From positions 1,364,001-1,428,000 of the forward strand of contig JAAROD010000054.1 of NCBI GenBank assembly GCA_012274445.1: DNA of 64,000 nucleotides. The letters run 5' to 3'. Positions 46,481-56,797 of the stretch are shown in pieces (position 1 is the first letter of the stretch; each line of letters begins with the position of its first letter). The DNA comes from Sclerotiophoma versabilis. Its lineage: Eukaryota; Ascomycota; Dothideomycetes; Pleosporales; Didymellaceae. The position numbers were made by a program, and so were the translations under genes. The notes under the pieces are model-generated. The model was given only the letters and a program-made list of their open reading frames with translations, did no database searches and was not told the DNA's origin.

Positions 46481-47210
46481 CTATTTATTAAAGTAGTAAA
46501 GTAGATAGAGTACTTTTCTAGATTAATTAAGTGTACCTAGCTTAATTATATAGCTTAGCTAGTAGCTAGAAAGATAATACCTAGAAGTAGGTAAAATCTA
46601 TTAGTATATATAGTAGCTAGTAATATTACCTACTCTTAGTTACTATTATAAAGTAACTGCTTAAACTACTTCTTACTAAATAGTAGCTTATTAAAGATTC
46701 TCTTACTTCTACCTATAACTCTAATAGTAAAGCCTTTCTTATCTATATTATAGGTATTCTTAGGCTTAATATTATACTAGGTTATCTTCTAGTATAGAAG
46801 CTTAAAGTAGAGGTAGTATTTATTACTAGAATTAGCCTTATAACAGCCTATTTCTATAGAGGTAGTCTAGGCTGTAAGAAGCGTGTTCTAGTTATAATAA
46901 AGAAAGTAAGTAACCTAGCTTTCTAAGAGCTCCTACGCAGCTAGTAGAGTTATAAAATTAATTACTATTTACCTTATAGGTATAAGGTGTCTCTTTATAA
47001 GTTCTTTAATATACTTTACTAGCTCTGCCTTATCTTATAGGTAGAGTAATTATTTATTAAGTATACTATCCTAATATAAATATAAATACTCTTTACTTAG
47101 CAGGCTAATATTAATTAGTATACACTATGTTTTTTAGCTAACTTCTTATATAAAATATCTTTAGCTAAATTAGCTATATTTAACTCTTAAATTGCAGCCT
47201 TAACAGACAT
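46481..47210 (-). pseudogene. N-terminal transposase relic of element A
   Basis: From the ATG at 47210 the minus strand begins MSVKAAI, followed by TAA where Gln is expected. It continues with ANLAKDILYKKLAKKHSVY and, further on, blocks resembling the Pogo/Fot1 DNA-binding region and its linker (helix-turn-helix, then LINNYSTYKIRQS, later RQIVI-like). At least eight in-frame stops. The frame continues past the copia insertion at 46480 into 37140. Confidence 0.7.
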
Positions 47211-47258
47211 GGTGGCGTTAAGATATAGGGGGTGAAAAGATGGGATGAATGGTGGGGG

Positions 47259-47301
47259 GGTGTGCAATGAGTGACCGTGCGCAATGAGTGACCGTGCACG
47301 G
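47259..47301 (-). repeat. right terminal inverted repeat of element A
   Basis: Partner of 28072-28114, followed by TA (47302-47303). Not TA-rich, so ends were less mutated than the body. Confidence 0.9.
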
Positions 47302-47735
47302 TACTCTATCGCGACAATGGGGCCACGCCCAGCCACAGCCCCCCTCGATTGCAATCCGCACAGAGTGCACAACGGCAATAGGATGACGACAGCGCAAGTG
47401 GTGCGGCGAGATGTTTTGACAGCTGAAAAGGATGTATTTCCAGACATGTGAGTGAGATCGAAGAGTACTTGGTGGAAAACAGAGAGTTGCGTTTGTTCCA
47501 TCAAGCCAACTGATTACAAGTGAGTCTTGGGTTTGAACCGTGTTAGAATGATGGAAAGGATAGCAATGTGGATTTTGATACGCGACTCGCTATATCTATC
47601 TACTGTAACAAGCGAGGCTATTAACACAGGCCTGCAATGTGGTAATGTGACAAGACGACTTTCTACCTCTCCCACTAACTCCACTCCAACGTAACGTGAG
47701 ACTTGCCAGTGAACTCGTCAACACCAGGCGGCAGT
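47302..47735. other. host flank and 3' region of VTC gene
   Basis: Balanced base composition returns at once after the TIR. No gene seen. Includes the 3' untranslated region of the minus-strand VTC gene. Confidence 0.5.
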
Positions 47736-50223
47736 CTAAAACTTCAGCTCTGTATTCTCCCCTACGCTGACAAAGCTTGCGTTCGCGTGGCCGTGACGCA
47801 GGGCACGCTCCTGCTCCACGAGCGCGCGATACTTGAATCCGAAATTTAAACACAGCGCGACTGCCAGCCCGACCGCGACGACCAGCGGGCCCGTCAGGGC
47901 GTCAAAGTCCTTGCCGCTGCGCTCGCGGATCAGCTTGCTCCTGTACCAGTACATTGTGTACCCCCAGGCGAGTGCAAATACCGCAATACTCGTATATACA
48001 ACGGCCAGCGCGCGGGCGATGTTGTTCCCCTCGCCAGCGGCATTGTACAGACCCAGCGAGAGCGAAGCAAGCAAGACCGAGACGTGCTGCCACTTGATGA
48101 AAGTGCGCTGGTTTGCGAGCCAGACTTTTGCTTCGACACGCACGGGGCCTTGGTCCTTGATCCAGACGCCTGGGGCGGAGATGCCGGGAGGGAGCTTGGC
48201 GCGGCGCTGCTGTTTCTTGGCGTACTTGGAGGTAGAGAAGGAGGGGAAGAGTCTGGCGAGGCCGTTGCTCTTGCGGCTGGCGTAGGGCGAGGTGAGTGTG
48301 GTACCCTCCTCGTCCGAGTCCGGCTCTTCGTTCGTGCGCGACTCTTCTTGGTGCGATTCGAGCCGCGACACGGGGAGGCGGGTGACGGGCATCGAGTGCG
48401 CAGCCATGCTAGGTGCGACTTGGGCGGCACTTCCTTTCTTAGGGGCAGAGCGGGCGGCTGCTGGCGAGCCGACGGGTGATGTGATGCTACGGCGGAACGA
48501 GGGGCTTGCCGCTGTGCCGAAAAGGGAGCCAACTGCGAACTCGTCCTCGGCGGCTTTGCGCTTGCGTTCTTGCTCGTCGTCAAACGCTTGTTCGGGCTCC
48601 TTGCGGATGTCGTCCTCGACTTCGCTAAGCCAGAAGGGGAACGTGTTGACATTGTCTTCGAAGAGCTTCGCTACGCCATGGACGAACTTTGAGAAGCGAG
48701 GTGCTTCCTTGACGAGGTGAGAGTGGATGAGGTCTTCGATCCACTCGTACTTCTTCATGCCCTTGACCTTGATCTCGAGCAGAGCGAAGGGGAACTTGTG
48801 GATCTCGCCCTTCTTGATGTTCTTGAAGGGGAACTCCATGTTACCGTTGTCGATGTCGCGCCTATGCCAGTCGTCAGGCTCACGGCACGGCCTGTCCATA
48901 TCGAGGGCGTCTTCGCGAATCAGAGCCAGATTGGTGTCGAGCGAGATGCGAACGTTGTTGTTGCCTGGGATTTGGAAGGCGGTGCGTGTGTAGTTGGCGC
49001 GCAGCACAGGCTGCAGATCCTTCTCTCTGATGAAGCTCTGGATATCCTCGACCGCCTTCTTCATGTCGTCGATCTTTTTTTGGTCCCTGTTTGGCCTGTA
49101 CTCGAGCTTCTCGATCGACTTCTCCATGTGGTACTTGTCCTCAAGGAAGGACTGGATGTACTTGGCCTTGATGGGGAAACGAACTTCCTCACTGGCATTG
49201 CCCTCCTTGATGACCTTCTTCTCGAACATGATCTCGGGCTTCTCGTTGAGCTGGCCGTACCAGCGCAGACGCAGCGAGGAGGCGTCTTCCTTGCCATTGA
49301 CCTTGTCTGAGTAGAGGGAGAAGTTGGGGTTGTCAAAGTAGATGGAGGTAATGGTGGGGTCGCGCTGGGTGCCCTCGGCGACGTTGGCGGACTGCGGGTT
49401 GTAGACGAGGACGGGCAGACGGCGGAGGATGACGGTCTTGACTTCGAAGAGGTTGTCCATGTGGACCCAGACTGTCGGGTTAGCATGCAGACGGCAGCAG
49501 ATAGAGCGGAGACGTACACTTGTGCGAAGTGAAGCCCTCGCCGGCGGTCTGGTTCTCGGAGAAGGACAGAGCCTCCTTGGACTTGCCCTCGAGGCTCTGG
49601 CGCACGAACGAGTACAGGGCGGACAGCCTGTACAGCAGCGGCGAGGCGTCCTCGGTCTGCAGCGGGTGCCTCGCCAGGCGGGCGTCGATGAAGGGCCGCA
49701 GCTTGTACGACTTGCCGCGCAGCTTGTCGTGTTTCTTGGTGGCCTTGATGATGGCAGTGAAGTTGATGCGGCTGAAGCCCTCGAGCTCCTTGACCTCCTT
49801 GGTGACCCTGTCGAGCTCGGCCAGAACCTCCTTCAGCAGCTTCTCGCGCTCCTCCTGGCTGAGCTCCGCCTGCTTCTTCGCGGCCTCGCCATTCTTGACG
49901 GCGTCGGAGAAGAGGCCCTCGCCTTCCTTGGCGCTGTCTTGCCCCTCCTTGTCGTCGGCCTTGGGGCCAGCAGCCAGCGGCTCCAGCTTCTTCTCGCAGG
50001 CGGTGGTGCGATCGCGCAGCTTCTGCGAGACGTCGAGGATAAAACCGTGCACCTTCTCCAGCTGCACGTTGGCCAGCTCGTCGACAAACGCGCTTTCGTC
50101 CTCGGCGGTCCAGCTGTCGTCGTCCTCGTTGTCCTTGAGCAGCTTCTTCAGCCTGTCGTAGTCGATGTACTGCGCCTTCCACGGCGGGTACACGCTTCTG
50201 CGGAGAGTGGTGCCGAACTTCAT
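47736..50223 (-). CDS. vacuolar transporter chaperone subunit, VTC2/3 type
   Basis: Two exons (50223-49518 and 49471-47736; 46-bp intron, GTACGT donor, CTAAC branch, CAG acceptor) give 813 aa. An N-terminal SPX domain starts MKFGTTLRRSVYPPW and includes the basic helix IIKATKKHDKLRGK (about 170-182) that binds inositol pyrophosphates. The triphosphate-tunnel domain begins at HKFWVHMDN across the splice site and includes TSIYFDNPNFSLY, SLRLRWYG and RISLDTNLALIRED. An acidic/Ser-rich linker precedes three C-terminal helices (about 690-790). The VTC complex makes polyphosphate at the vacuole membrane while moving it inside. Length (yeast Vtc2/3 are near 830 aa, Vtc4 near 720) and the NFSLYSDKVNGKEDAS wording favour the regulatory Vtc2/3 subunit; Vtc4 is the alternative. 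Confidence 0.88.
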
Positions 50224-51067
50224 TGCGGCTGCGGCTGCGGCTGCGCTACCAGGTGGGAATTGAGTTCAGCGCGCTGCAGGCAATGTTGCACAGCAGTTGC
50301 ATCCGCGTTGGGCGCAAGAAGTCGTCTTGCGCGGGAGATCTCTGCGTCGCCGGGGAGCTGGCAGTGGGGAGCTTCGACATGTTGTTGCTCGTCCTTGGCC
50401 AATCGGACAGGCACGTGTGACAGCGTCATGGCGACGAGCCCTGTAACGGGAAAGGCGCCGTATTCCTTCGCCATGACGACGAACCGAAGAGCGTCGCAGC
50501 GTGAAAGCTTGAATGGAATTGGCGTTGCTACCTCTGAATTCATACTGTACGAAATATCCAAGTATTGTTATCTATAATTACAGCCCTGGCGCCCGATGCT
50601 CGTTCCAGCGTAAGTTTTGCAGGTGCCTATAAAACCAACCTTACACGAGGTGCTATAATATACAAGAACGCGCTGTAATCATCCTATACCTACGCACGAC
50701 CTGACCTGCACAGACAGTCCATGTCGCCAACTATTCAAGCTATATGCATATAACGCGCTACGACTAAGTAGTGGGAAAAAAAAACGACGCATCTGCGCAT
50801 ATCCAGCATAGGCTCTATGGATGCACACTGAAACAGAGAAAGAGACGGTGTATTGGATGGGATAGGATGAGGGATGATACGATACAGTGTAAAGATGAAG
50901 ATGAAGATGAAGATGAAGATGATATTACAGGGTTCTACATGTACTTCTACTTCTCACTGTTATGCTTATTGCCATCGTGTTTCACCGCCATGCAGGAAAA
51001 TCATGTCATATGTAATCTCTAATAAGATCTACACATGACCCAAACGCCAGTACATGTCTTCAACACA
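50224..51067. other. promoter of VTC gene and 3' flank of SEC16
   Basis: A run of GCGGCT units sits just upstream of the VTC start (50224-50250). A GATGAA hexamer microsatellite lies at about 50893-50923, in the likely SEC16 3' untranslated region. No gene. Confidence 0.5.
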
Positions 51068-54000
51068 TTAATTGCCCTGGGCCATGACGTCGACGTAGCG
51101 GCCGCCCTTCTTCTTCTTCGCGGCGGCGCCCTTGCGGGGTTGTGCTGCGCCGAGCAGGTCGTCGATGCTGCTGGCGTTGCTCATGCTGGTGCTGGGTCGT
51201 GAAGGTGGGCCAGAAGCTAGGGGTGGTCGTCCGAGCGCGGAGGGCTTGGATGCGCCTTCATTGTCGGATGGGACGCCCGGTGTGCTCGCGCGGGAGGGTA
51301 TACCCATTGGGGGTGGCATTGATGAGCTTCTTGGTGGCATTGAGGTCGGAGGTCGTAGACCTGCGGATGGGGGTCCCATTGGAGGTGCGCCACCTGAAGC
51401 GCTCCTGGCAGCTGCGGGTGGCCCGCCCCTGGGCGGGGGAGGTGTGGCACCCGGCTTACTCGTATCTGTGGCGCCTGCCTTCTTGTTGACCCATTTCTTG
51501 AGCTCGGGGTCGTAGACGAAGCTGTTCTCTTCTCCTAGTTTGGCCTTGATCGGACCTGGGCCCTGTTGCGCCAAGTTCGGGTCTTTCTTGAACCAACCAC
51601 CAAACCAGCCCTTCTTGTTGGCTGAGGCGTCCTTGTCACGCTTTGCATCTTCTTCGGCTGCTTTCCGGAATGCCTCTTCTGTTGCGCGATCTGCGTCTGA
51701 CTTGCCACTCGACTTGGAACCGCTGATCTTGAAAGCTGAAGCACGAGCGGCAAGGTCGTCGTCGTCATCGTCCATGATCGACTTCTTCTTCGGCTGCGCT
51801 TCCTTCTTTTCATCTTCTTCCGATTCCGGCTCGTAGGGCGTGTATGACGGGGCCTCGAAAGAGCTCGTAGGAGGCTCGTAACTCGACGGTTCGTACCCAG
51901 CTGACGGCTGCTCATCATTCGCTGGAGCACGGACAGGATCGTCAAAGCTGGCCTGAGGAGGCTGGTATCCGCCGAATGCTGGAGCGGAAGCAGACTCCTC
52001 AACTGGTGGGGTCGGCATGTATGGGCTGCCGTAGGAAAGTGCAGCACTGGGCTCGGGACGGAGTGGGGAGTATGACTGAGTCTTACTCTGCAGACGCTGG
52101 CTGGTTGGGCTGAGCATCGCCTGGCCAGGAGTGTATGGACTCGATGGCTGCGACGAAGGCATGTAGGCATCCGAGACGGAGCGAGCAGAGTCCATAGATG
52201 GTCGTTCGTCGGGCTCATATCGCGAGCGCTGTTGTTCGGACGAGACTCGTGGCGCGTATGTGCCCGAAGCGTTCGAAGGAGCGTACCGTGAATTGGAAGG
52301 GACCGAAGGCTGAACCGCCGGCACTCCGTAGCCACCGTATGCACCATACAGGTCTCCGCTCGATTGAGAGGGTGTGATGCTCGGACTGCCGCCAGCAATC
52401 TTGGCAAAGGGGCCAACTTCTGCACCAGCGGATGGGTTGCCAGGAGCTTCGTCATCATCGCCAGCAATGAAGCTGTTGAACTTGGACAGCAGAGAGCTGC
52501 CGACCTTGTCCATGCTCGGCTTCGAGATCCATGAAGATGAGCCGTCTTTTGGAGATTGGGATAGACGTCGACTGAGTTCGTCTAAGCTTCCAAGGAAGCT
52601 AACGTTGTAGTAGGGAGATGGCTTGGTGGTCGCCTTCATGCTTGAAGCGATAGCATCACAGTACGCCTGGGCCTCAGTCCTGTACCCGTACTCGGCCAGG
52701 CGGTGCGCATGTGCAAGCTTGTAGGATTGTAGGTGAGGGAATACGAATGTGTTTGCCGGGGCTGATAGCGACAGAGCAAATTCGTACACCTCCGTAAGCA
52801 GGATCGGTTCCATCTCAATGCCAAGCTCCAGCGGGTTTTGTTTGTGATCTGCACCGAGCAAAACGAGGTCGGCCTGCGGATCGTCTGGCCCGTTGACCAG
52901 TGCTACAGTGCGTGCGAAGATGAAGCAGACGTGGGCGGCTTCAATACGGCTGTATTGTGCCAGGAGTCGACCGAGTGATAGCAGAGCCGCAGCATCGCCA
53001 TCACTGCGATTGTTCAAGATCAACGCAACAGTCTCGCGCCATTTGTCAAGGCCCTGCAGCGCGTTCTGCGTCGCACCTGCGCCATCAGTGCTGACCATCT
53101 GGAAGCCAGCACGAGCCGAGGCTGGTACAAGCTCATCGATGCAGTCTTCATGGTTACCTGCAAATACCTCGTACAAGACCGCGAGAGCCTGGTTATTGCC
53201 GCCAACCTTCTTGACCTCTTTGCGAACGAACTCCTGGACGACTTGTTTCCAGATGTCCTTGCTCAGAGTGGACGAGAGAAGCATTGCATGGCCCCAGAGT
53301 CTCTGGTCCACTGCGTGCCAGACTGCCTTCTCGCGGTCACCCTTAGTGAGCAGCCTCTGAAGATCTTCAACTGCGCGTGGGTCGACAGGTTCTGCTTGCA
53401 AAGTGTTGGTCCTGGAACGGCCGACCATGTCTGCTGTGGTTGAGAAGGAGCCCTCAGCATCTGCTGCATCACCCTCGGGGGCTAAAGCTTTCTTGACAGC
53501 AGCTTCAGCAGCAGGTCCCTCCAGACGTCCGTCATTGTCCACCAACAGCTGCAGGACTTTCCAGAGTAGATGCTTGTCCTCGAAGCGCTTGTGCTCGTCC
53601 TCGTTCAAGGAGTGCTCGAATCCAGGTTCGTTTCGTTGGCTCTCCAGAGCTTCGAGCTTACGGCCGAGCCAGGCTGAAATGTCCTTCTTCTTACCCTTGG
53701 CTTTGAGTGGACCTGGAAACTTGGTGAACTCGTCCGACTCAGGCAGGATCTCCTTGATGCTCTGTATCCTGATCTCACCGGGGCTGCGCTTGACCATCGG
53801 CGCCGATGTGCCACCACCGTAGCGAGGAATCTCTTTCGGGAATGTGGTGATGACTGCACCTCCAAGACCCCACGTGAAGATAGGTGCACCTTTCCACTGC
53901 TGCAACGGATCAGCAGCACGTTCATCTGCAGGCGCTATGCTTTCATATTCAAGGCTCAGCGAAGTCTGCCTCCGGTGAGGAATTCTGTTCGTGGGCTTTT

Positions 54001-56797
54001 GAACCGCCGGCTGCTGGTTGTATGCAGGAGCGGGCTGCGGCACAAGTCCTGGAGCAGAACCCTGATACTCTGACGATGCAGTCAAAGTCCGTGTGATGGG
54101 CTTCATGCTTGCTGCAGGCGAACGTGTGTCTGACCGTGGAGGTGATGCTTGGTGTTGCGGGGTGTAGTTTCCTGTCTTCCTGGGCGAGCCAACATTAGAT
54201 GCTGGATAGCTTGGTAGAGGTGGTGTGCTAGACCTAGCAGCGACAGGTGGTTGGGACGGCGGCATCGTCGCCCGCTCTTCTACCTCACTGACACCTTCCA
54301 GCGGACTTCGGAAGGGGGCGCGGGGGGCGTTCTCCAAGGACTGTGAGACCTGATGGCCCGGGGGAGGGTCGGACGTTTCTGCTTGCGGAAACTGTTCTCG
54401 TTGCCGGGGGGTAGCGAACGCAAGCGGGCTGGAGGTTCGCGGTGCATATGGTTGAGAGGCTGGTCGTGGAGGGCCGGCAGGCGGTTCAGACCCATAACGA
54501 GCGTGAACGGGTCCTTGTGCGTTGGGTGGAGCAGGCGAGTACCTTGAACTGACAGACGCTACGGATGGAGGTGCTGGCGAGTATCGAGAGTTTGCCGGTG
54601 ATGCTGACGGGGGCGCTGGAGAGTATCTTGACGACTGTGGAGGAGCCGGTTGGGGGACGGGCAAGCTGTTTGTTCTCGAGAGCACGGAGGGTTGCGCAGG
54701 GAACATGGGCAGTTGCTCAGGCTGTCGAAAGGGGGCCGGAGCTGGGGCAGTTCCTGAGTCTGGGAGTACTTCGTTGCGCAGACTTGACCATGAAGGCGCT
54801 CGTTCTTTTGAAGGGAACTGTGGCGGCCCTTGAGCAAGCTGTGGAGGTGGATGAGGAGCCTGTGGCTGGACTGGTTCTTGAGGTTGAGGAGTATAGCGTC
54901 CTGAAGGCTTCTTCGGCTTGGTGGTTACAGGCAGCTCAGCAAAGAAATCCGAAGTCTGTGCGCGGGCAGGAGCCGCAGGTTTGGGCGGTGTTGCTGATGG
55001 CAGTCCGGTCATTGATTGCATTGATTGACTCGAGGAGGGTGGAGACATGCTTGCGACTGTAGCGCTTGACGGTGGGAGCGAGGGCCTGGGAGGTCCAGGA
55101 TTGGACGAGATGCTACTGCTTCGAAGCGGCGGGGGCGGAGTAGGCTGCGCAGCTGGGATTGTAGTTCGAGGCGCTGCTCGTCTCCGCGTAGTGACGATCT
55201 CGTCGGGCAGATCGTATGGCGATGCATATCCACCTTTTGACTTTGCGGCGAAACTCTGCCCTGAGCTTGCCATTGCAGGTCGAGCTGGCTGCTGTGACAC
55301 TGGCTGGCCAAAGCCGTTGTAGATAGTGCCAGTGGAAGGCGCAGGTGTCTGCTGGGCGGCTGGAGCCAGGTTGGTGAACTGGACGCCTGCAGGGGCATAA
55401 GGGTTGGCGGGTGGTGTCGGTGCAGCTGCGGCCTGGGCAGCCTGGGTTGGTGCGTATCGGTTTGTGGTGCTCGATACAGATCTCGCTGCGGGTGCAGGTG
55501 GCTGAGCCGGGGCTGCAGGCTCGTCTTGCAAGAAGCCAGCGTCGTCGTCGAGTTCGAGTGCAAGAGTGTCCTCGGTGTCGGGCAGGAATTCATCGTCCAG
55601 TTCCAGGTCGTCGAGGTCGAGGTCCCATTCATCTTTGGCTGCTGGGGTGGGTTCTGTCTCTTGCATCACGTGTGCTCCCGGGGTCTCGGCCTCTGGCTGG
55701 GCAGACTCCATTATCTGAGATGCGATGCCTCCAAAGAAATCCGCCTGCTCGTCTGTGCTACCCCAGTCGATGCCGTCTCCAGCATCGTGTCCAGCGTCGG
55801 CTCCAGTGTTGCCTCCGACAGAGTTGCTGCCAATGACATCATCACCAACAGTGGTCCCTACTGCCTCAGCAGCTGGGGGCTCCGAGGGAAGCGGCTGCTG
55901 AATTGCGCCAAGATCGAAGGGGTCGGCGCCAGAAGCAGCCCAGTCGTCTGCGGCGGCTTCGGTGTCTTCGACCAGTGGCACGCGTGCACTCTCGACCACG
56001 GCGTCCTCCAAGACGGTCGACTCTCCCTGGTGCTCGTAGTTCTCGGCGGGACGGTCTTGCGGGGCAGGCTCTTCGTCTTCAGACTGCTCTTCTTCCGACG
56101 AGCTCTCTTCTTCTGACTCGGAAGGCTCAGCCGGACCGCGGCCGACATGGGTGGGTGTCTGGCCGTGGATGTGGAGGCCTCGCATGGCGCCGACCGGGGC
56201 ATCAGGCTGGTTGGGCGTTTGCGGCTGCGGCGGGAGGACGGTGCTCTGTGTGGCAGTTGCAGGTGTCTCTTCCTCATCTTCGGACTCGCTTTCTTCGTCG
56301 TCGTCGTCGTCCTCGGACGTGTCTTCGCTCGAGGAGGGTGCGGGTGCAGGCGTGGGCGCAGGTGCGGGTGCAGACGTGGGCGCAGGTGCGGGGGGTGCAG
56401 CAGAAGCAGAGGGGGCGGTGGGTGCGGGTGCCAGAGTGGGTGGCGCAGTGGGAGCCACAGTGGGTGGCGCAGTGGGTGCAGGTGCAGGTGCAGGTGCAGG
56501 TGCAGGCGCAGGCGCTGCTTGAATGTCCTCCTCGTCCTCGTCAGACTCTTCTTCTTCCTCCTCCTCTTCCTCCTCTTCCTCCTCCTCCCCAGCAGACTCC
56601 TCCTCAGCAGACTCCTCCCCCTCCTCGGCCTGCACGGGTGCGGGCGTTGGCTGTGTCGGCGGCTGCACGGGCGGCGCTGTCCTCGCGGGAGCCTCTACCG
56701 TCTGGGGCCGCAGGGCGGGGTTCCATGAGGCGGCCGGGGTCGAGGGCCGTCGGTCGCCGTATGCGTAGGAGAAGTTGGGCCCGTCGTCGTGGTCCAT
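51068..56797 (-). CDS. SEC16: Sec16, COPII coat assembly scaffold
   Basis: 1,909 aa in one uninterrupted frame. The first half is low-complexity: an acidic Glu/Asp tract (about 60-90), an (AP)n run (about 95-110), and long Pro/Ser/Gln-rich stretches. The central conserved domain starts near residue 970 (GAPIFTWGLGGAVITTFPKE, then IQSIKEILPESDEFTKFPGPL) and runs into the helical ACE1 region (WKVLQLLVDNDGRLEG, LQRLLTKGDREKAVWHAVDQ, LWGHAMLLSS) that binds Sec13 and Sec31. The C-terminal Sec23-contact region contains WFGGWFKKDPN and FVYDPELKKWVNKK. The protein marks ER exit sites and organises COPII budding. Start chosen at the first ATG (MDHDDGPNFSYAYGD). It is head to head with NEO1. Confidence 0.92.
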   Translation of the reverse strand: MDHDDGPNFSYAYGDRRPSTPAASWNPALRPQTVEAPARTAPPVQPPTQPTPAPVQAEEGEESAEEESAGEEEEEEEEEEEEEESDEDEEDIQAAPAPAPAPAPAPAPTAPPTVAPTAPPTLAPAPTAPSASAAPPAPAPTSAPAPAPTPAPAPSSSEDTSEDDDDDEESESEDEEETPATATQSTVLPPQPQTPNQPDAPVGAMRGLHIHGQTPTHVGRGPAEPSESEEESSSEEEQSEDEEPAPQDRPAENYEHQGESTVLEDAVVESARVPLVEDTEAAADDWAASGADPFDLGAIQQPLPSEPPAAEAVGTTVGDDVIGSNSVGGNTGADAGHDAGDGIDWGSTDEQADFFGGIASQIMESAQPEAETPGAHVMQETEPTPAAKDEWDLDLDDLELDDEFLPDTEDTLALELDDDAGFLQDEPAAPAQPPAPAARSVSSTTNRYAPTQAAQAAAAPTPPANPYAPAGVQFTNLAPAAQQTPAPSTGTIYNGFGQPVSQQPARPAMASSGQSFAAKSKGGYASPYDLPDEIVTTRRRAAPRTTIPAAQPTPPPPLRSSSISSNPGPPRPSLPPSSATVASMSPPSSSQSMQSMTGLPSATPPKPAAPARAQTSDFFAELPVTTKPKKPSGRYTPQPQEPVQPQAPHPPPQLAQGPPQFPSKERAPSWSSLRNEVLPDSGTAPAPAPFRQPEQLPMFPAQPSVLSRTNSLPVPQPAPPQSSRYSPAPPSASPANSRYSPAPPSVASVSSRYSPAPPNAQGPVHARYGSEPPAGPPRPASQPYAPRTSSPLAFATPRQREQFPQAETSDPPPGHQVSQSLENAPRAPFRSPLEGVSEVEERATMPPSQPPVAARSSTPPLPSYPASNVGSPRKTGNYTPQHQASPPRSDTRSPAASMKPITRTLTASSEYQGSAPGLVPQPAPAYNQQPAVQKPTNRIPHRRQTSLSLEYESIAPADERAADPLQQWKGAPIFTWGLGGAVITTFPKEIPRYGGGTSAPMVKRSPGEIRIQSIKEILPESDEFTKFPGPLKAKGKKKDISAWLGRKLEALESQRNEPGFEHSLNEDEHKRFEDKHLLWKVLQLLVDNDGRLEGPAAEAAVKKALAPEGDAADAEGSFSTTADMVGRSRTNTLQAEPVDPRAVEDLQRLLTKGDREKAVWHAVDQRLWGHAMLLSSTLSKDIWKQVVQEFVRKEVKKVGGNNQALAVLYEVFAGNHEDCIDELVPASARAGFQMVSTDGAGATQNALQGLDKWRETVALILNNRSDGDAAALLSLGRLLAQYSRIEAAHVCFIFARTVALVNGPDDPQADLVLLGADHKQNPLELGIEMEPILLTEVYEFALSLSAPANTFVFPHLQSYKLAHAHRLAEYGYRTEAQAYCDAIASSMKATTKPSPYYNVSFLGSLDELSRRLSQSPKDGSSSWISKPSMDKVGSSLLSKFNSFIAGDDDEAPGNPSAGAEVGPFAKIAGGSPSITPSQSSGDLYGAYGGYGVPAVQPSVPSNSRYAPSNASGTYAPRVSSEQQRSRYEPDERPSMDSARSVSDAYMPSSQPSSPYTPGQAMLSPTSQRLQSKTQSYSPLRPEPSAALSYGSPYMPTPPVEESASAPAFGGYQPPQASFDDPVRAPANDEQPSAGYEPSSYEPPTSSFEAPSYTPYEPESEEDEKKEAQPKKKSIMDDDDDDLAARASAFKISGSKSSGKSDADRATEEAFRKAAEEDAKRDKDASANKKGWFGGWFKKDPNLAQQGPGPIKAKLGEENSFVYDPELKKWVNKKAGATDTSKPGATPPPPRGGPPAAARSASGGAPPMGPPSAGLRPPTSMPPRSSSMPPPMGIPSRASTPGVPSDNEGASKPSALGRPPLASGPPSRPSTSMSNASSIDDLLGAAQPRKGAAAKKKKGGRYVDVMAQGN

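Larger units (their letters stand above)
28072..47301 (-). mobile_element. Fot1/Pogo-type DNA transposon A, split by nested insertions
   Basis: Bounded by 43-bp terminal inverted repeats (28072-28114 and 47259-47301; one difference) flanked by the dinucleotide TA on both sides (28070-28071, 47302-47303), the target duplication of Tc1/mariner-Pogo elements. The span is 19,230 bp. Removing the LINE cluster (28995-36759) and the copia element (37141-46480), each with one target copy, leaves about 2,144 bp, the normal size of this family. Three pieces remain: 28115-28994, 36760-37140 and 46481-47258. The minus strand from the ATG at 47210 reads as a stop-riddled Pogo-type transposase N-terminus. 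The body is TA-rich and nearly devoid of CA and TG dinucleotides, as expected of RIP. Confidence 0.82.

Noticed and set aside
36760..47200. Mitochondrial insert or centromere core
   Set aside because: The TA-richness follows transposon boundaries, and recognisable copia and Pogo relics with RIP-type stops fill it.
28070..47303. A single giant 19-kb TIR element (Starship- or Maverick-like)
   Set aside because: The inner LINE, copia and Pogo B layers each have their own ends and target duplications. What is left is a 2.1-kb Pogo-type element with a TA duplication.
49429..50577. 382-codon plus-strand frame opposite the VTC gene
   Set aside because: Shadow of the SPX/coiled-coil coding sequence; Leu-rich artefact.
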